The notes under the pieces: generated by a model
Seen by the model: the letters and a program-made list of their open reading frames with translations, nothing else
Told to the model about the DNA's origin: nothing
Database searches by the model: none
Part shown: in pieces, positions 1 through 7,297 of the stretch
Layout of the letters: each line of letters opens with the position of its first letter
Numbering within the stretch: the first letter of the stretch is position 1
Program-made: the position numbers and the translations under genes
DNA from: an uncultured Collinsella sp.
Lineage (GTDB): Bacteria > Actinomycetota > Coriobacteriia > Coriobacteriales > Coriobacteriaceae
Assembly (NCBI GenBank): GCA_900755005.1
Contig: CAAEEX010000088.1
Location: 1-30,668 of the forward strand
Direction of reading: 5' to 3'
DNA: 30,668 nt

Positions 1-529
1 CCAAAAGCTCGGCGGAAAGCTCGGCGAGCATACCCGAGCTCAGGAAGATGACCATAGTCGAGCCGCTTTCCGCCATGGTGCGCATGCCCTCGCCCGCGGG
101 CATGGGGGTGCGCCCGGAAAGCCGCGTGATCACGACCGACTGGCTGATTCCCGGCAGCGTGTATTCCTGGCGAAGCGCCGCCGCGGCACCGCAAAAGCTC
201 GACACGCCGGGCACCACCTCGTAGTCCACGCCGCGCGCGTCGAGTGCGTCCATCTGCTCCTGGATGGCGCCGTACAGGCACGGGTCGCCCGTGTGCAGGC
301 GCACCACTTCCTCGCCCCGCGCATCCGCCGCGCACATCACGTCGAGCACTTCCTCCAAGGTCATGTGCGCGCTGTCGTAGACGATGCAGGATTCCTTGCA
401 CTCAGCGAGCAGCTCGGGGTTCACAAGGCTTCCCGCCCAAACGACCACGTCGGCCGCGCGCAGAAGGCGCGCCCCGCGCAGCGTGATAAGGTCGGCGGCG
501 CCCGAGCCTGCGCCAACGATATGAATCAT
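1..529 (-). CDS. cbiF: Cobalt-precorrin-4 C11-methyltransferase CbiF/CobM, 3' end outside the window
   Basis: This enzyme transfers a methyl group from SAM to C11 of (cobalt-)precorrin-4 in corrin ring synthesis in the cytoplasm. The visible 176 residues begin MIHIVGAGSGAADLITLRGA, the glycine-rich N-terminus of tetrapyrrole methylases. The motif VRLHTGDPCLYGA lies near residues 82-94 and YEVVPGVSSF near 109-118; both are hallmarks of the CbiF/CobM branch. The start at 529 is chosen because it gives the family's exact N-terminus and has a GGGAAGG ribosome site just upstream. The C-terminal third lies beyond base 1. It diverges from the riboswitch-led operon that starts near 690, so the locus to the left is probably a corrin biosynthesis cluster. 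The family call is firm; the exact precorrin versus cobalt-precorrin substrate is inferred from the adjacent cobaltochelatase. Confidence 0.9.
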   Translation of the reverse strand, partial: MIHIVGAGSGAADLITLRGARLLRAADVVVWAGSLVNPELLAECKESCIVYDSAHMTLEEVLDVMCAADARGEEVVRLHTGDPCLYGAIQEQMDALDARGVDYEVVPGVSSFCGAAAALRQEYTLPGISQSVVITRLSGRTPMPAGEGMRTMAESGSTMVIFLSSGMLAELSAELL

Positions 530-660
530 CCGAGCCTTCCCTTCCCGTTTCTCATCGCAACCGTTTACGCCGCCTTTCGCGCAGCGGGCAAAACACGGCG
601 CCTGCAGCGGCAATCGGCGCAAATACGCAGGCAGGAGGCGCAATGCAGCCCGCCCTGGCT

Positions 661-689
661 TTGACACGTTCACAAGTGCCCACTATCAT
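661..689 (+). promoter_or_regulatory. Sigma70-type promoter of the cbiK/ABC transporter operon
   Basis: A TTGACA -35 box (661-666) and a TATCAT -10 box (684-689) are separated by exactly 17 bases. Transcription would start near 695, just before the cobalamin riboswitch. This is the best promoter match in the left part of the window. Confidence 0.75.
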
Positions 690-694
690 AGTAA

Positions 695-870
695 AAGTTT
701 CGGCAACGAGCATATGACAATCGGATAAAAGGAAATGACCGGCGCGGCGCCCGCACAGCCCGCGCTGGCTTGCGGAGGGAACCAGGTGGGAATCCTGGGC
801 AAGGGACATTACTGTATAGGACGCGCGGGCGAACCGCCTCGCGCCCCAAGCCAGACTGCTTCGCCTTTTC
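695..870 (+). promoter_or_regulatory. Cobalamin (B12) riboswitch
   Basis: The leader contains the conserved B12 aptamer core. GGGAA (778-782) is followed by AGGTG and GGAATCC (784-794), then an AAGGGAC stretch and the ACTGTA box (811-816). AAGCCAG at 848-854 matches the distal conserved arm. Order and spacing fit the cobalamin riboswitch class, though the distal arm is degenerate. It lies between a good promoter and the chelatase/transporter operon, so corrinoid would be expected to shut the operon down. The outer boundaries are approximate. Confidence 0.82.
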
Positions 871-897
871 CTCACGGCATCGCCGTGGCGTTAGCTC

Positions 898-927
898 CTT
901 GTGAACCCCGAGGGGTGCGCTTTTCTT
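898..927 (+). terminator. Possible riboswitch expression-platform terminator
   Basis: ACCCC-GA-GGGGT (905-916) can form a short GC-rich stem and is followed by a pyrimidine/T-rich stretch (GCTTTTCTTT). It sits about 30 bases after the B12 aptamer and 60 bases before the first start codon, where a transcription-attenuating hairpin would be expected. A second small hairpin, GCCGG/CCGGC (953-966), lies just before the ribosome site, so control of translation is an alternative. The T tract is interrupted, hence moderate confidence. Confidence 0.4.
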
Positions 928-987
928 TCGCTTGTGCCGATAAGCAACTGTCGCCGGGGGACCGGCAAACCGAGGAAAGGAAAAACC

Positions 988-1914
988 ATGTCCGACCAGA
1001 TGTCACGCCGCGGCTTCATGGGCGCCGCAGCAACCGGAGCCGTCGCGCTCGCCGGAGTCGCGCTCGCGGGCTGCTCCAACACCTCCGCGAGTTCCGAGAA
1101 ATCGAGTGAAAAGGAGAAGGCCGTGAAGCCGGTCATCCTCGTCACGAGCTTCGGCACGAGCTACAATGACTCGCGCCACATCACCATCGGCGCCATCGAA
1201 GACGCTATCCGCGAGAAGTACTGGCAGGACTACGACATCCGCCGCGCCTTCACCGCGCAGATCATCATCGACAAGCTGAAGAAGCGCGACGGCATCACGA
1301 TCGACAACATGACCGAGGCGCTCGACCGCTGCGTGGAAGACGGCGTGAAGGAAATCGTCGTGCAGCCGACGCATCTCATGGGTGGCCTGGAATACACCGA
1401 CGTGAAAGACGAGCTCGACAAGTACGCCGACAAGTTCGACAAAATCTCGCTCGGCGACCCGCTGCTCACCTCCGACGATGACTACAAGAAGGTGGCCGCA
1501 GCCATTAAGGAGAACATGGCGTCCTTCGACGACGGCAAGACGGCGCTGTGCCTCATGGGCCACGGCACCGAAGCCGATTCCAACGCCGACTATGCCAAGA
1601 TGCAGGAAGTGTTCAAGAACGAGGGCTTGACGCAGTTCTTCGTCGGCACCGTCGAGGCTGAACCGACCTGCGAGGATGTTATCGCCGCCGCGAGCGCCGC
1701 AGGCTACAAGAAGGCCGTGCTCGCGCCGTTCATGGTGGTCGCGGGCGACCACGCGAACAACGACATGGCAGACGAGACCGACCCCGACAGCTGGGCTGCG
1801 AAGTTCGTGGCCGCCGGCTTCGAAGTGACGTGCCTGCTCCAGGGTCTGGGACAGAACGTCGCGGTCGACGACATCTACGTCTCGCACGTGGACGACGCCA
1901 TCGCCAAGCTGTAA
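988..1914 (+). CDS. cbiK: Tat-exported lipoprotein sirohydrochlorin cobaltochelatase, CbiK family
   Basis: CbiK enzymes insert Co2+ (some Fe2+) into sirohydrochlorin without ATP. The 308-residue product opens with a twin-arginine signal (SRRGFMG, residues 6-12), a hydrophobic stretch and a lipobox ending at Cys29 (LAGC). It therefore should be folded before export and anchored on the outer membrane face. The mature domain starts at ILVTSFGTSY (50-59). It carries PTHLMGG (His129), MGHGTEADSN (His192) and VAGDHANND (His255); the last two match the metal-binding histidines of CbiK. The start at 988 follows AGGAAAGG and yields the full Tat signal. It is first in the riboswitch-controlled operon. 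Exported CbiK is known in Desulfovibrio, but the Tat-lipoprotein form beside an uptake system suggests a role in acquisition rather than cytoplasmic synthesis; that part is inference. Confidence 0.88.
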   Translation: MSDQMSRRGFMGAAATGAVALAGVALAGCSNTSASSEKSSEKEKAVKPVILVTSFGTSYNDSRHITIGAIEDAIREKYWQDYDIRRAFTAQIIIDKLKKRDGITIDNMTEALDRCVEDGVKEIVVQPTHLMGGLEYTDVKDELDKYADKFDKISLGDPLLTSDDDYKKVAAAIKENMASFDDGKTALCLMGHGTEADSNADYAKMQEVFKNEGLTQFFVGTVEAEPTCEDVIAAASAAGYKKAVLAPFMVVAGDHANNDMADETDPDSWAAKFVAAGFEVTCLLQGLGQNVAVDDIYVSHVDDAIAKL

Positions 1915-1923
1915 ACTCGCCGC

Positions 1924-2032
1924 GCACGGGGGCGCCGGTCGCGTCCCCGTGCAACGGGCATGCGCCTTTCCCCGACGACGACGCATGCCCGTTGCATTCG
2001 CATCCCGCCCGCCCACCGCACGGCGCGGGCGG
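1924..2032 (+). other. Three consecutive hairpins between cbiK and the next lipoprotein gene
   Basis: Stem 1 pairs GCACGGGG (1924-1931) with 1945-1952. Stem 2 is a perfect 14-base inverted repeat (1951-1964 with 1982-1995) around a 17-base loop. Stem 3 pairs CCGCCCGC (2005-2012) with 2025-2032. Stems 1 and 2 share two bases and would compete at their boundary. No T tract follows any of them, so they look like intercistronic mRNA processing, stabilising or partial-attenuation structures rather than simple terminators. Confidence 0.6.
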
Positions 2033-2058
2033 TCGAAGCGATTGAAAGGAACCCCTCC

Positions 2059-2592
2059 ATGTTGAAGAAAACCCTCGTCTTCGCCCTGTCGGCGGCGCTT
2101 TTCGCGTTCTCGCTCGCCGGCTGCGGCGGAAATTCAATCGACAGCGCAAAGGCAAGCGATGCCGATTCCCAGGAAAAGACCGAACAGGCGGCCGATGCGC
2201 CCGAGGGCGCAAGCGCTGCCCCCATTACCGCCGACAAGGTAGCTGACGGCACCTATCCAATCACCGTAGATTCCAGCTCGAACATGTTCAGGATTGTGGA
2301 CGCCCAGCTCATCGTGAAAAACGGCTCCATGCACTGCGTGATGACACTTTCCGGCACGGGCTACGGCAAGCTCTTCATGGGCACGGGCGACGAGGCTGCC
2401 GCCGCGAGCGAGGCCGACTTCATCCCCTATGTGGAAAACGCGGAAGGCAAGTACACCTACGACGTGCCCGTTGAAGCGCTCGACGAGGACACCGCCTGCG
2501 CCGCGTGGAGCATTAAAAGGGAGCGGTGGTACGACCGCACGCTCGTGTTCGAATCCGCCGGCGTCGATCTGCGCGCCGACGCGCTGAAGTAA
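2059..2592 (+). CDS. Small lipoprotein of the tetrapyrrole/metal uptake operon
   Basis: The 177-residue protein has a classical lipoprotein signal: MLKK, a hydrophobic core, and lipobox LAGC with Cys22. A Ser/Asp/Glu/Ala-rich linker runs to about residue 60. The C-terminal domain begins with DGTYPITVDS and contains a MFRIVDAQLIVKNGSM stretch and MTLSGTGYGKLFMG. It is predicted to be beta-rich and resembles the extracytoplasmic iron-transport-associated (NEAT-like) domains placed next to iron/heme/corrinoid ABC transporters in gut Gram-positives. I cannot name the family with certainty. GAAAGGAA precedes the start at 2059. Its place between an exported chelatase and a binding protein suggests a surface ligand-binding or relay role. 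The ligand is unknown. Confidence 0.75.
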   Translation: MLKKTLVFALSAALFAFSLAGCGGNSIDSAKASDADSQEKTEQAADAPEGASAAPITADKVADGTYPITVDSSSNMFRIVDAQLIVKNGSMHCVMTLSGTGYGKLFMGTGDEAAAASEADFIPYVENAEGKYTYDVPVEALDEDTACAAWSIKRERWYDRTLVFESAGVDLRADALK

Positions 2593-2596
2593 CGCC

Positions 2597-4168
2597 ATGC
2601 GGTCGATTCTTCCCAAGGGGGAAAGCAGGAAAAGCCGCAGCATCGCGGCGCGCGCGATCGTCTGCATTCTCGTCGCCCTGCTCGCGCTTCCCTTCGCGGG
2701 GTGCAGTGCGAGCCCGAACGCGACCGGTGGCACGGCGGGCTCTCAGGAATACACTGTGAGCGTCTCGCTTTCCGGTGGGTCAGGGCGCGCAAGCATCGCC
2801 TCACCCACCACAATTGTGAAGGATGGCGACACCTACACCGCGACCATCACCTGGTCGAGTTCGAACTACGACAAAATGACCGTCGACGGCGTGGACTACG
2901 CGCCCGTAAACGACGGCGGCAACTCCACATTCGAGATACCCGTCACGCTCGACGAGGACATCGCCGTGTCGGCCGAGACCGTCGCCATGTCGACGCCGCA
3001 TACCATCGACTACACGCTCCACTTCGACTCATCCACCATGAAGGAGAAATCGGGCGACGATGCAAGCGGCGGTTCCCCTGCGGGAACGGCTTCAAGCGCC
3101 GCGGCCGACTTCCACAACGCCGATTTGGGCTGCGGCTGGGAGCCGACGGGGGCGCTTCAGCTTGAATACGCCAAGCACTTCACTGTCGACGAGTTCGAAG
3201 GCGGCTTGCGGCTTATCTGCGTTTCGAACGGGGAGCGCTTCCTCGTGGTGCCGCAAGATGCGAAGGCACCTGACGGGTTGAGCTCCGACATCGCGGTCAT
3301 AAGGCGCCCCGCCGACAAGGTGTACCTCGTGTCGTCGGCGACGATGTGCCTGGTCGACGCGCTCGATGCGAACGACAATATCATCATGTCGGGCACGAAG
3401 GCCGACGATTGCTCGGTCGCGGGCTTCAAAAGCGCACTCGAAAGTGGGGCGATCGCCTACGGCGGCAAGTACAGCGCGCCCGACTACGAGCGAATATCGG
3501 CCTCGAGCTGCACGCTCGCCATCGAGAACACCATGATCAACCACACGCCCGATGTGAAGGAAAAGCTGCAGAAGCTCGGGCTCGTCGTGCTCACCGAACA
3601 GTCGTCGAGCGAGCCCGAAGCACTCGGGCGCGTCGAGTGGATTAAGCTTTTCGGCGTCCTATTCGACAAGGAAGACGAGGCCGCGCACCTGTTCAACGAG
3701 CAGAAGGCCCGCGTCGAGCAAACGTCGGGGCTCGCGTCGTCAGGTAAAACCGTGGCGTATTTCTACATTAACTCGAACGGGGCCGCCGTCACGCGGCGGA
3801 GGGGCGACTACGTGGCGCAGATGATCGAGCTCGCAGGCGGCAGCTACGCGCTCGATGACGCACAGACGGCGTCGACGTCAGGTTCGTCAGTAACGCTCGA
3901 AATGGAGCGCTTCTATGCGACGGCTAAGGATGCCGACATCATCGTCTACAACGGCACCATCGACGAATCGGTTGCCACCTTGAACGACTTCGTAGGCAAA
4001 AACGCACTATTGTCGCAGTTCAAAGCCGTGAAGAACGGCAACGTCTGGGTCACAAGCGCCGACATGTACCAGCAGATGACTTCTACCGCCGACATTATCG
4101 ACGAGCTGCACGGGGCGTTCACCGGCGATGACGCGAGCGACTTCCATTATCTGAGGAAGCTCGGCTAG
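2597..4168 (+). CDS. Lipoprotein with NEAT-like domain fused to a periplasmic-binding-protein domain
   Basis: The 523-residue protein has a lipobox at LPFAGC (Cys36) after a long basic N-terminus. Residues about 52-145 form a beta-rich module (EYTVSVSLSGGSGRASI, then ITWSSSNYDKMTVDG and STPHTIDYTLHFDSS) related in style to the domain in the preceding lipoprotein. From about residue 165 onward it resembles a class III substrate-binding protein of the BtuF/FecB type. NTMINHTPDVKEKLQKLG and EALGRVEWIKLFGVLFDKED match the segments that bridge the two lobes. It starts 4 bases after the previous stop and is followed after 4 bases by the permease, so it is the transporter's receptor. The tandem of a NEAT-like module and a binding-protein domain in one chain is unusual. 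The likely cargo is a corrinoid, heme or siderophore-type chelate. Confidence 0.85.
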   Translation: MRSILPKGESRKSRSIAARAIVCILVALLALPFAGCSASPNATGGTAGSQEYTVSVSLSGGSGRASIASPTTIVKDGDTYTATITWSSSNYDKMTVDGVDYAPVNDGGNSTFEIPVTLDEDIAVSAETVAMSTPHTIDYTLHFDSSTMKEKSGDDASGGSPAGTASSAAADFHNADLGCGWEPTGALQLEYAKHFTVDEFEGGLRLICVSNGERFLVVPQDAKAPDGLSSDIAVIRRPADKVYLVSSATMCLVDALDANDNIIMSGTKADDCSVAGFKSALESGAIAYGGKYSAPDYERISASSCTLAIENTMINHTPDVKEKLQKLGLVVLTEQSSSEPEALGRVEWIKLFGVLFDKEDEAAHLFNEQKARVEQTSGLASSGKTVAYFYINSNGAAVTRRRGDYVAQMIELAGGSYALDDAQTASTSGSSVTLEMERFYATAKDADIIVYNGTIDESVATLNDFVGKNALLSQFKAVKNGNVWVTSADMYQQMTSTADIIDELHGAFTGDDASDFHYLRKLG

Positions 4169-4172
4169 CGCC

Positions 4173-5213
4173 ATGAGAAGCCGGCTTTCCATGACATACG
4201 ACGAATCGGGGCGCGCCGCGCGGTGTCGCGTCGTGACGGCGCTGCTCGCTGTTGCCCTCATCGTGCTCGTCGGGGCCAACCTGTGCATCGGGAGCGTGCT
4301 CGTACCCGCAGACCACATCCCCGGCATCCTTTCGGGCGGCGCGGCCAATTCCATGGAAAGCCAGGTCATCTGGGAGATTCGCCTGCCGCGCGTGCTTTCA
4401 GCCGTGCTTCTCGGCGGGGCACTTTCGCTCTCCGGGTTCCTGCTGCAGACGTTTTTCAACAACCCCATCGCCGACCCGTTCATCTTGGGCGTCTCCTCGG
4501 GCGCAAAGTTCGTCGTCGCGCTTACGATGATCGTACTTCTGGGCGCGAACCAGGCCATGTCCTCGCCGGCCATGGTGGCCGCAGCGTTTCTGGGCTCGCT
4601 TATCACCATCGGCTTCGTGCTCCTCATCGCACGGCGCATAAGTTCCATGGCTATGCTCATCGTGGCGGGCGTCATGGTGGGATACATCTGCTCGGCGGCG
4701 ACGAACTTCCTCATCGCCTTCGCCGACGACCAGTCCATCGTGAACCTGCACAACTGGTCTTTGGGTAGCTTCTCGGGTTCGAGCTGGGACGACGTCGCGG
4801 TCATCGCGGTCGTGGTGATCACCGTGAGCGCATGCGTATTCGCGATATCGAAGCCCCTTTCCGCCTTCCAGCTGGGAGAGGCCTACGCGAAAAGCATCGG
4901 CGTGAACGTCGCACGCTTCCGCGTGGTGCTCGTCCTTCTAGCGAGCATGCTCTCCGCCTGCGTGACCGCGTTCGCTGGTCCGGTGTCATTCGTAGGCATC
5001 GCGGTTCCGCATCTCGTGAAGTCGGCGCTGAAGACGTCGAAGCCCATCCGCGTGATTCCTGCGTGCTTATTGGGAGGCGCCATCTTTTGCACGGGCTGCG
5101 ATTTGATCGCGCGCACGCTGTTCTCTCCCGTCGAGCTTTCCATCAGCGCCGTCACCGCCATCTTCGGCGCGCCGGTGGTTATCGCGCTCATGTTGAAGAA
5201 GCGGGTGAGGTAG
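4173..5213 (+). CDS. BtuC/FecCD-family ABC transporter permease
   Basis: The 346-residue polytopic membrane protein moves iron-chelate, heme or corrinoid substrates across the cytoplasmic membrane. After a short basic N-terminus it has about 9-10 hydrophobic segments. Family motifs are clear: IRLPRVLSAVLLGGALSLSG (residues 70-89), NNPIADPFILGVSSGA, the AYAKSIGVNV segment that contacts the ATPase, and AGPVSFVGIAVPHLVK near residue 270. Length is normal for the family. It starts 4 bases after the receptor gene and its stop touches the ATPase start, so all three parts should be co-translated. An alternative start at 4191 is possible. Substrate cannot be read from the permease alone; the B12 riboswitch and cbiK favour a tetrapyrrole. 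Confidence 0.92.
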   Translation: MRSRLSMTYDESGRAARCRVVTALLAVALIVLVGANLCIGSVLVPADHIPGILSGGAANSMESQVIWEIRLPRVLSAVLLGGALSLSGFLLQTFFNNPIADPFILGVSSGAKFVVALTMIVLLGANQAMSSPAMVAAAFLGSLITIGFVLLIARRISSMAMLIVAGVMVGYICSAATNFLIAFADDQSIVNLHNWSLGSFSGSSWDDVAVIAVVVITVSACVFAISKPLSAFQLGEAYAKSIGVNVARFRVVLVLLASMLSACVTAFAGPVSFVGIAVPHLVKSALKTSKPIRVIPACLLGGAIFCTGCDLIARTLFSPVELSISAVTAIFGAPVVIALMLKKRVR

Positions 5214-6530
5214 ATGGGGGAATTCGTGCCGCGGCCCAAAACGCCCGGAGGGAACATTCCATGCTTAGACAGTCCTGAGCTCGCACGAAAGCGCCAGAAG
5301 GCACTTTCGGCTCGTGCGGAACTGCGCGCGGAACGCCTCCTCCGAGCGGAGTCGAACCTCGAAACCCCGGTCGAAACGCAGGCTGACGGAGCGCCGCTTT
5401 TCCGCATAAGCGACCTGTCGGCGGGCTACGACAAGAAGGTCGTAGTCGAAGGCGTCGATCTGGAGGTTCGCGCGGGCGACGTCGTGGCGCTCATCGGGCC
5501 GAACGGCTCGGGCAAGTCGACCATCTTGAAAACCATCACACGCCATCTTGCACCGCTTGCCGGCGCGGTCGAGCTCGACGGGCGGGAGATTTCCCGATGG
5601 AAGACGGCGGAGTTCGCAAGGAGCCTTGCCGTTATGCTGACGGATCGCCCCCGGACCGAGCTCCTCACCTGCCGCGATATCGTAGAGGCGGGAAGGCATC
5701 CCTACACCGGGCGAATGGGCACGCTCTCGCCTAACGACCATAGTCGGGTCGACGAGGCAATGAAAACCGCACATGTGGAAGAGCTCGCCGAGTGCGACTT
5801 CATGCAGATAAGCGACGGGCAACGCCAGCGCGTCATGCTCGCACGCGCCATCGCCCAGGATCCGCGTGTGCTCGTTCTCGACGAGCCCACGTCGTATCTC
5901 GATATCCGCTACCAGATCGACCTGCTGCGAATACTTCGCCACCTTGCGAAATCGCGGAATGTGGCTGTCATCATGTCCATCCACGAACTCGAGCTCGCGC
6001 AGAAAAGCGCCGACAAGGTGATTTGCGTGAAGGACGGCCAGGTCTTCCGCGCCGGCGCACCCGAGGACATATTCATGCGCAAGACGATTGACGAGCTCTA
6101 CGGTCTTCAATATGGCACCTTCAACGAGCGCTTCGGCAGCGTGGAAATTGGGCGCCCGCACGGCGATGCGCACACGTTCGTCATCGCCGGCGCAGGTACG
6201 GGGTCGGCTGTGTTTCGCCAGCTCATCCGGCGAGGCAAGGCGTTCTACGCGGGCGTTCTGCACGAAGGGGACATCGACTGCGAGCTCGCGCGCGACCTGG
6301 CGGCGGAATGCGTGGCCGAGCGCGCGTTCGAGCCGATCGGGGATAAAACCATGGCCCGCGCCAAAGAGCTCCTCGTCCACTGCGCGCGCCTTATTGTGTG
6401 CCCCGCCGCCTTCGGCACCATAAACGCCCGCAACGCAGAGCTCATCGAGTTTGCACGCTCGCATGGTATCGAGGTCGTGCGAGCGTGCGAAGGCGCATCG
6501 GAGGATTCCCAATTGGAGTGGGAAGGATAA
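5214..6530 (+). CDS. BtuD/FepC-like ABC ATPase with N-terminal insert and extra C-terminal domain
   Basis: This is the energising subunit of the preceding permease. The 438-residue chain is much longer than the usual 250-270. Residues 1-60 are a charged extension rich in Arg, Ala and Glu. The ATPase core spans about 62-310, with Walker A GPNGSGKST (95-103), a shifted signature ISDGQRQR in place of LSGGQ, Walker B VLVLDEPTS and a switch histidine in MSIHELE. The C-terminal 120 residues (from VEIGRPHGDAHTFVIAGAG) form a separate Rossmann-like domain. Similar tails occur on iron/corrinoid ATPases of anaerobes; their role is not known to me. The start at 5214 abuts the permease stop, and no better internal start precedes the ABC core. 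Bases 5269-5328, encoding part of the extension, match an intergenic palindromic repeat near 15046. Confidence 0.88.
   Translation: MGEFVPRPKTPGGNIPCLDSPELARKRQKALSARAELRAERLLRAESNLETPVETQADGAPLFRISDLSAGYDKKVVVEGVDLEVRAGDVVALIGPNGSGKSTILKTITRHLAPLAGAVELDGREISRWKTAEFARSLAVMLTDRPRTELLTCRDIVEAGRHPYTGRMGTLSPNDHSRVDEAMKTAHVEELAECDFMQISDGQRQRVMLARAIAQDPRVLVLDEPTSYLDIRYQIDLLRILRHLAKSRNVAVIMSIHELELAQKSADKVICVKDGQVFRAGAPEDIFMRKTIDELYGLQYGTFNERFGSVEIGRPHGDAHTFVIAGAGTGSAVFRQLIRRGKAFYAGVLHEGDIDCELARDLAAECVAERAFEPIGDKTMARAKELLVHCARLIVCPAAFGTINARNAELIEFARSHGIEVVRACEGASEDSQLEWEG
5269..5328 (+). repeat. Palindromic repeat copy embedded in the ATPase coding sequence
   Basis: About 60 bases here align with 15046-15103. 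Both begin ACAGTCCTG, continue with CTCGCACGAA, have a variable loop, then CGGCTCGTGCGGAACT and a CGCG end. The two arms (GCTCGCACGAAAG and CTTTCGGCTCGTGC) pair into a hairpin. The reading frame stays open through it and encodes part of a linker upstream of the ABC core. This resembles coding-region palindromic elements known from Rickettsia, but that family relationship is not claimed. Confidence 0.7.
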
Positions 6531-6547
6531 ACTGGACTTTCTTTTAA

Positions 6548-6640
6548 GGATCCTCAGGCTACAGCTCCTACGCCGGCGAGGTCTCCAAGGCGCCGGAGAA
6601 CCTCGTGAACAAGAATTTCCACGCCGACGAGCCCAACTAG
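6548..6640 (+). pseudogene. IS3-family transposase (OrfB) fragment
   Basis: The plus-strand frame reads a 30-residue segment containing YSSYAGEVSKAPENLV and NKNFHADEPN followed by a stop. This closely resembles the stretch of IS3/IS150-type OrfB that immediately precedes the KWLTDIT start of the integrase core (from memory of the family). An in-frame TAA (6545-6547) closes it on the left, so only a scrap survives. No terminal repeats are visible. It ends 2 bases before the tetR-like stop codon and 18 bases after the ATPase stop, marking an old insertion or recombination junction. Confidence 0.65.
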
Positions 6641-6642
6641 GC

Positions 6643-7254
6643 CTAGTCCAAGCGAGATTCCAGACTCGACAGGCCGTTGAGAGTCAGGTCGTTGGCGACC
6701 TCAGAGACGCGCTCAATAGGAACCGAACCGTCAGACAGCGCCCACGTGCGATAGATACCGATAATACCCGACAGCAAAAACGCCAGATAGTAGTCGAACA
6801 TCTCGTCCTTGAGACCTTGGGGCAGCAGATCGCGCTCGGCAATCTCGTGTTCGAGGGGCGCACGAAGACGAGCCATAAAATCATCGAGCGGAATGTTCTC
6901 GATCAGCTGACGATTGAGCACCAGGTTGTTGCACAGTGCCTCGTTAACGGTTTTAAAGAAGGTCGCCGCCGCGCCCAGGGCGCGCTCGTTGGTGTCGCCG
7001 TCCATGGAGACAAGCGTTTTCTCGACCGAGTCGACAATCATCTCCACCACATCGACGGCAATGGCATCGAGCAGGCCGTCAACCGTGCCAAAGTGCACGT
7101 AGAAGGTTTTGCGGTCGACATTGGCCTCGCGTGCGATGGCACTCACCGTAATGTCTGCCAGCGGCTTTTCCATGAGCAGGCGCTCGAAAGCCGAAAGGAT
7201 GGCATTACGGCTGCGAACAATGCGGCGGTCAAGACGCGGTTTGCTGGTTGCCAT
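6643..7254 (-). CDS. TetR/AcrR-family transcriptional regulator
   Basis: The 203-residue protein has a TetR N-terminal helix-turn-helix: RSRNAILSAFERLLMEKPLADITVSAIAREANVDRKTFYVHFGTVDGLL is the diagnostic stretch, roughly residues 13-61. The rest is a helical ligand domain with hydrophobic helices (FDYYLAFLLSGIIGIYRTWAL) near the C-terminus. The start at 7254 is preferred over upstream in-frame codons because AAGGGA precedes it and because the protein then begins at the usual distance from the HTH. A 7-base inverted repeat 44 bases upstream is a candidate autoregulatory operator. The gene ends next to a transposase scrap. Its target is unknown; the upstream membrane protein gene on the same strand is the nearest candidate. 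Confidence 0.88.
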   Translation of the reverse strand: MATSKPRLDRRIVRSRNAILSAFERLLMEKPLADITVSAIAREANVDRKTFYVHFGTVDGLLDAIAVDVVEMIVDSVEKTLVSMDGDTNERALGAAATFFKTVNEALCNNLVLNRQLIENIPLDDFMARLRAPLEHEIAERDLLPQGLKDEMFDYYLAFLLSGIIGIYRTWALSDGSVPIERVSEVANDLTLNGLSSLESRLD

Positions 7255-7297
7255 GGGCGTGTCCCTTCGATATGCGAGCATTCATCAACAGATGAGA

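Noticed and set aside
530..700. A second, minus-strand cobalamin riboswitch upstream of cbiF
   Set aside because: An AGCCAGG-like string is present, but the conserved GGTG...TCC and ACTGT elements are missing on that strand.
931..980. A second riboswitch (ZTP- or c-di-GMP-like) in the cbiK leader
   Set aside because: The GCCGG/CCGGC hairpin and GCAAACC string are suggestive, but the order of conserved elements does not fit either class; it is more likely part of the B12 switch platform.
5265..6512. 415-codon minus-strand ORF opposite the ABC ATPase
   Set aside because: No domain or ribosome site; the plus strand carries Walker motifs.
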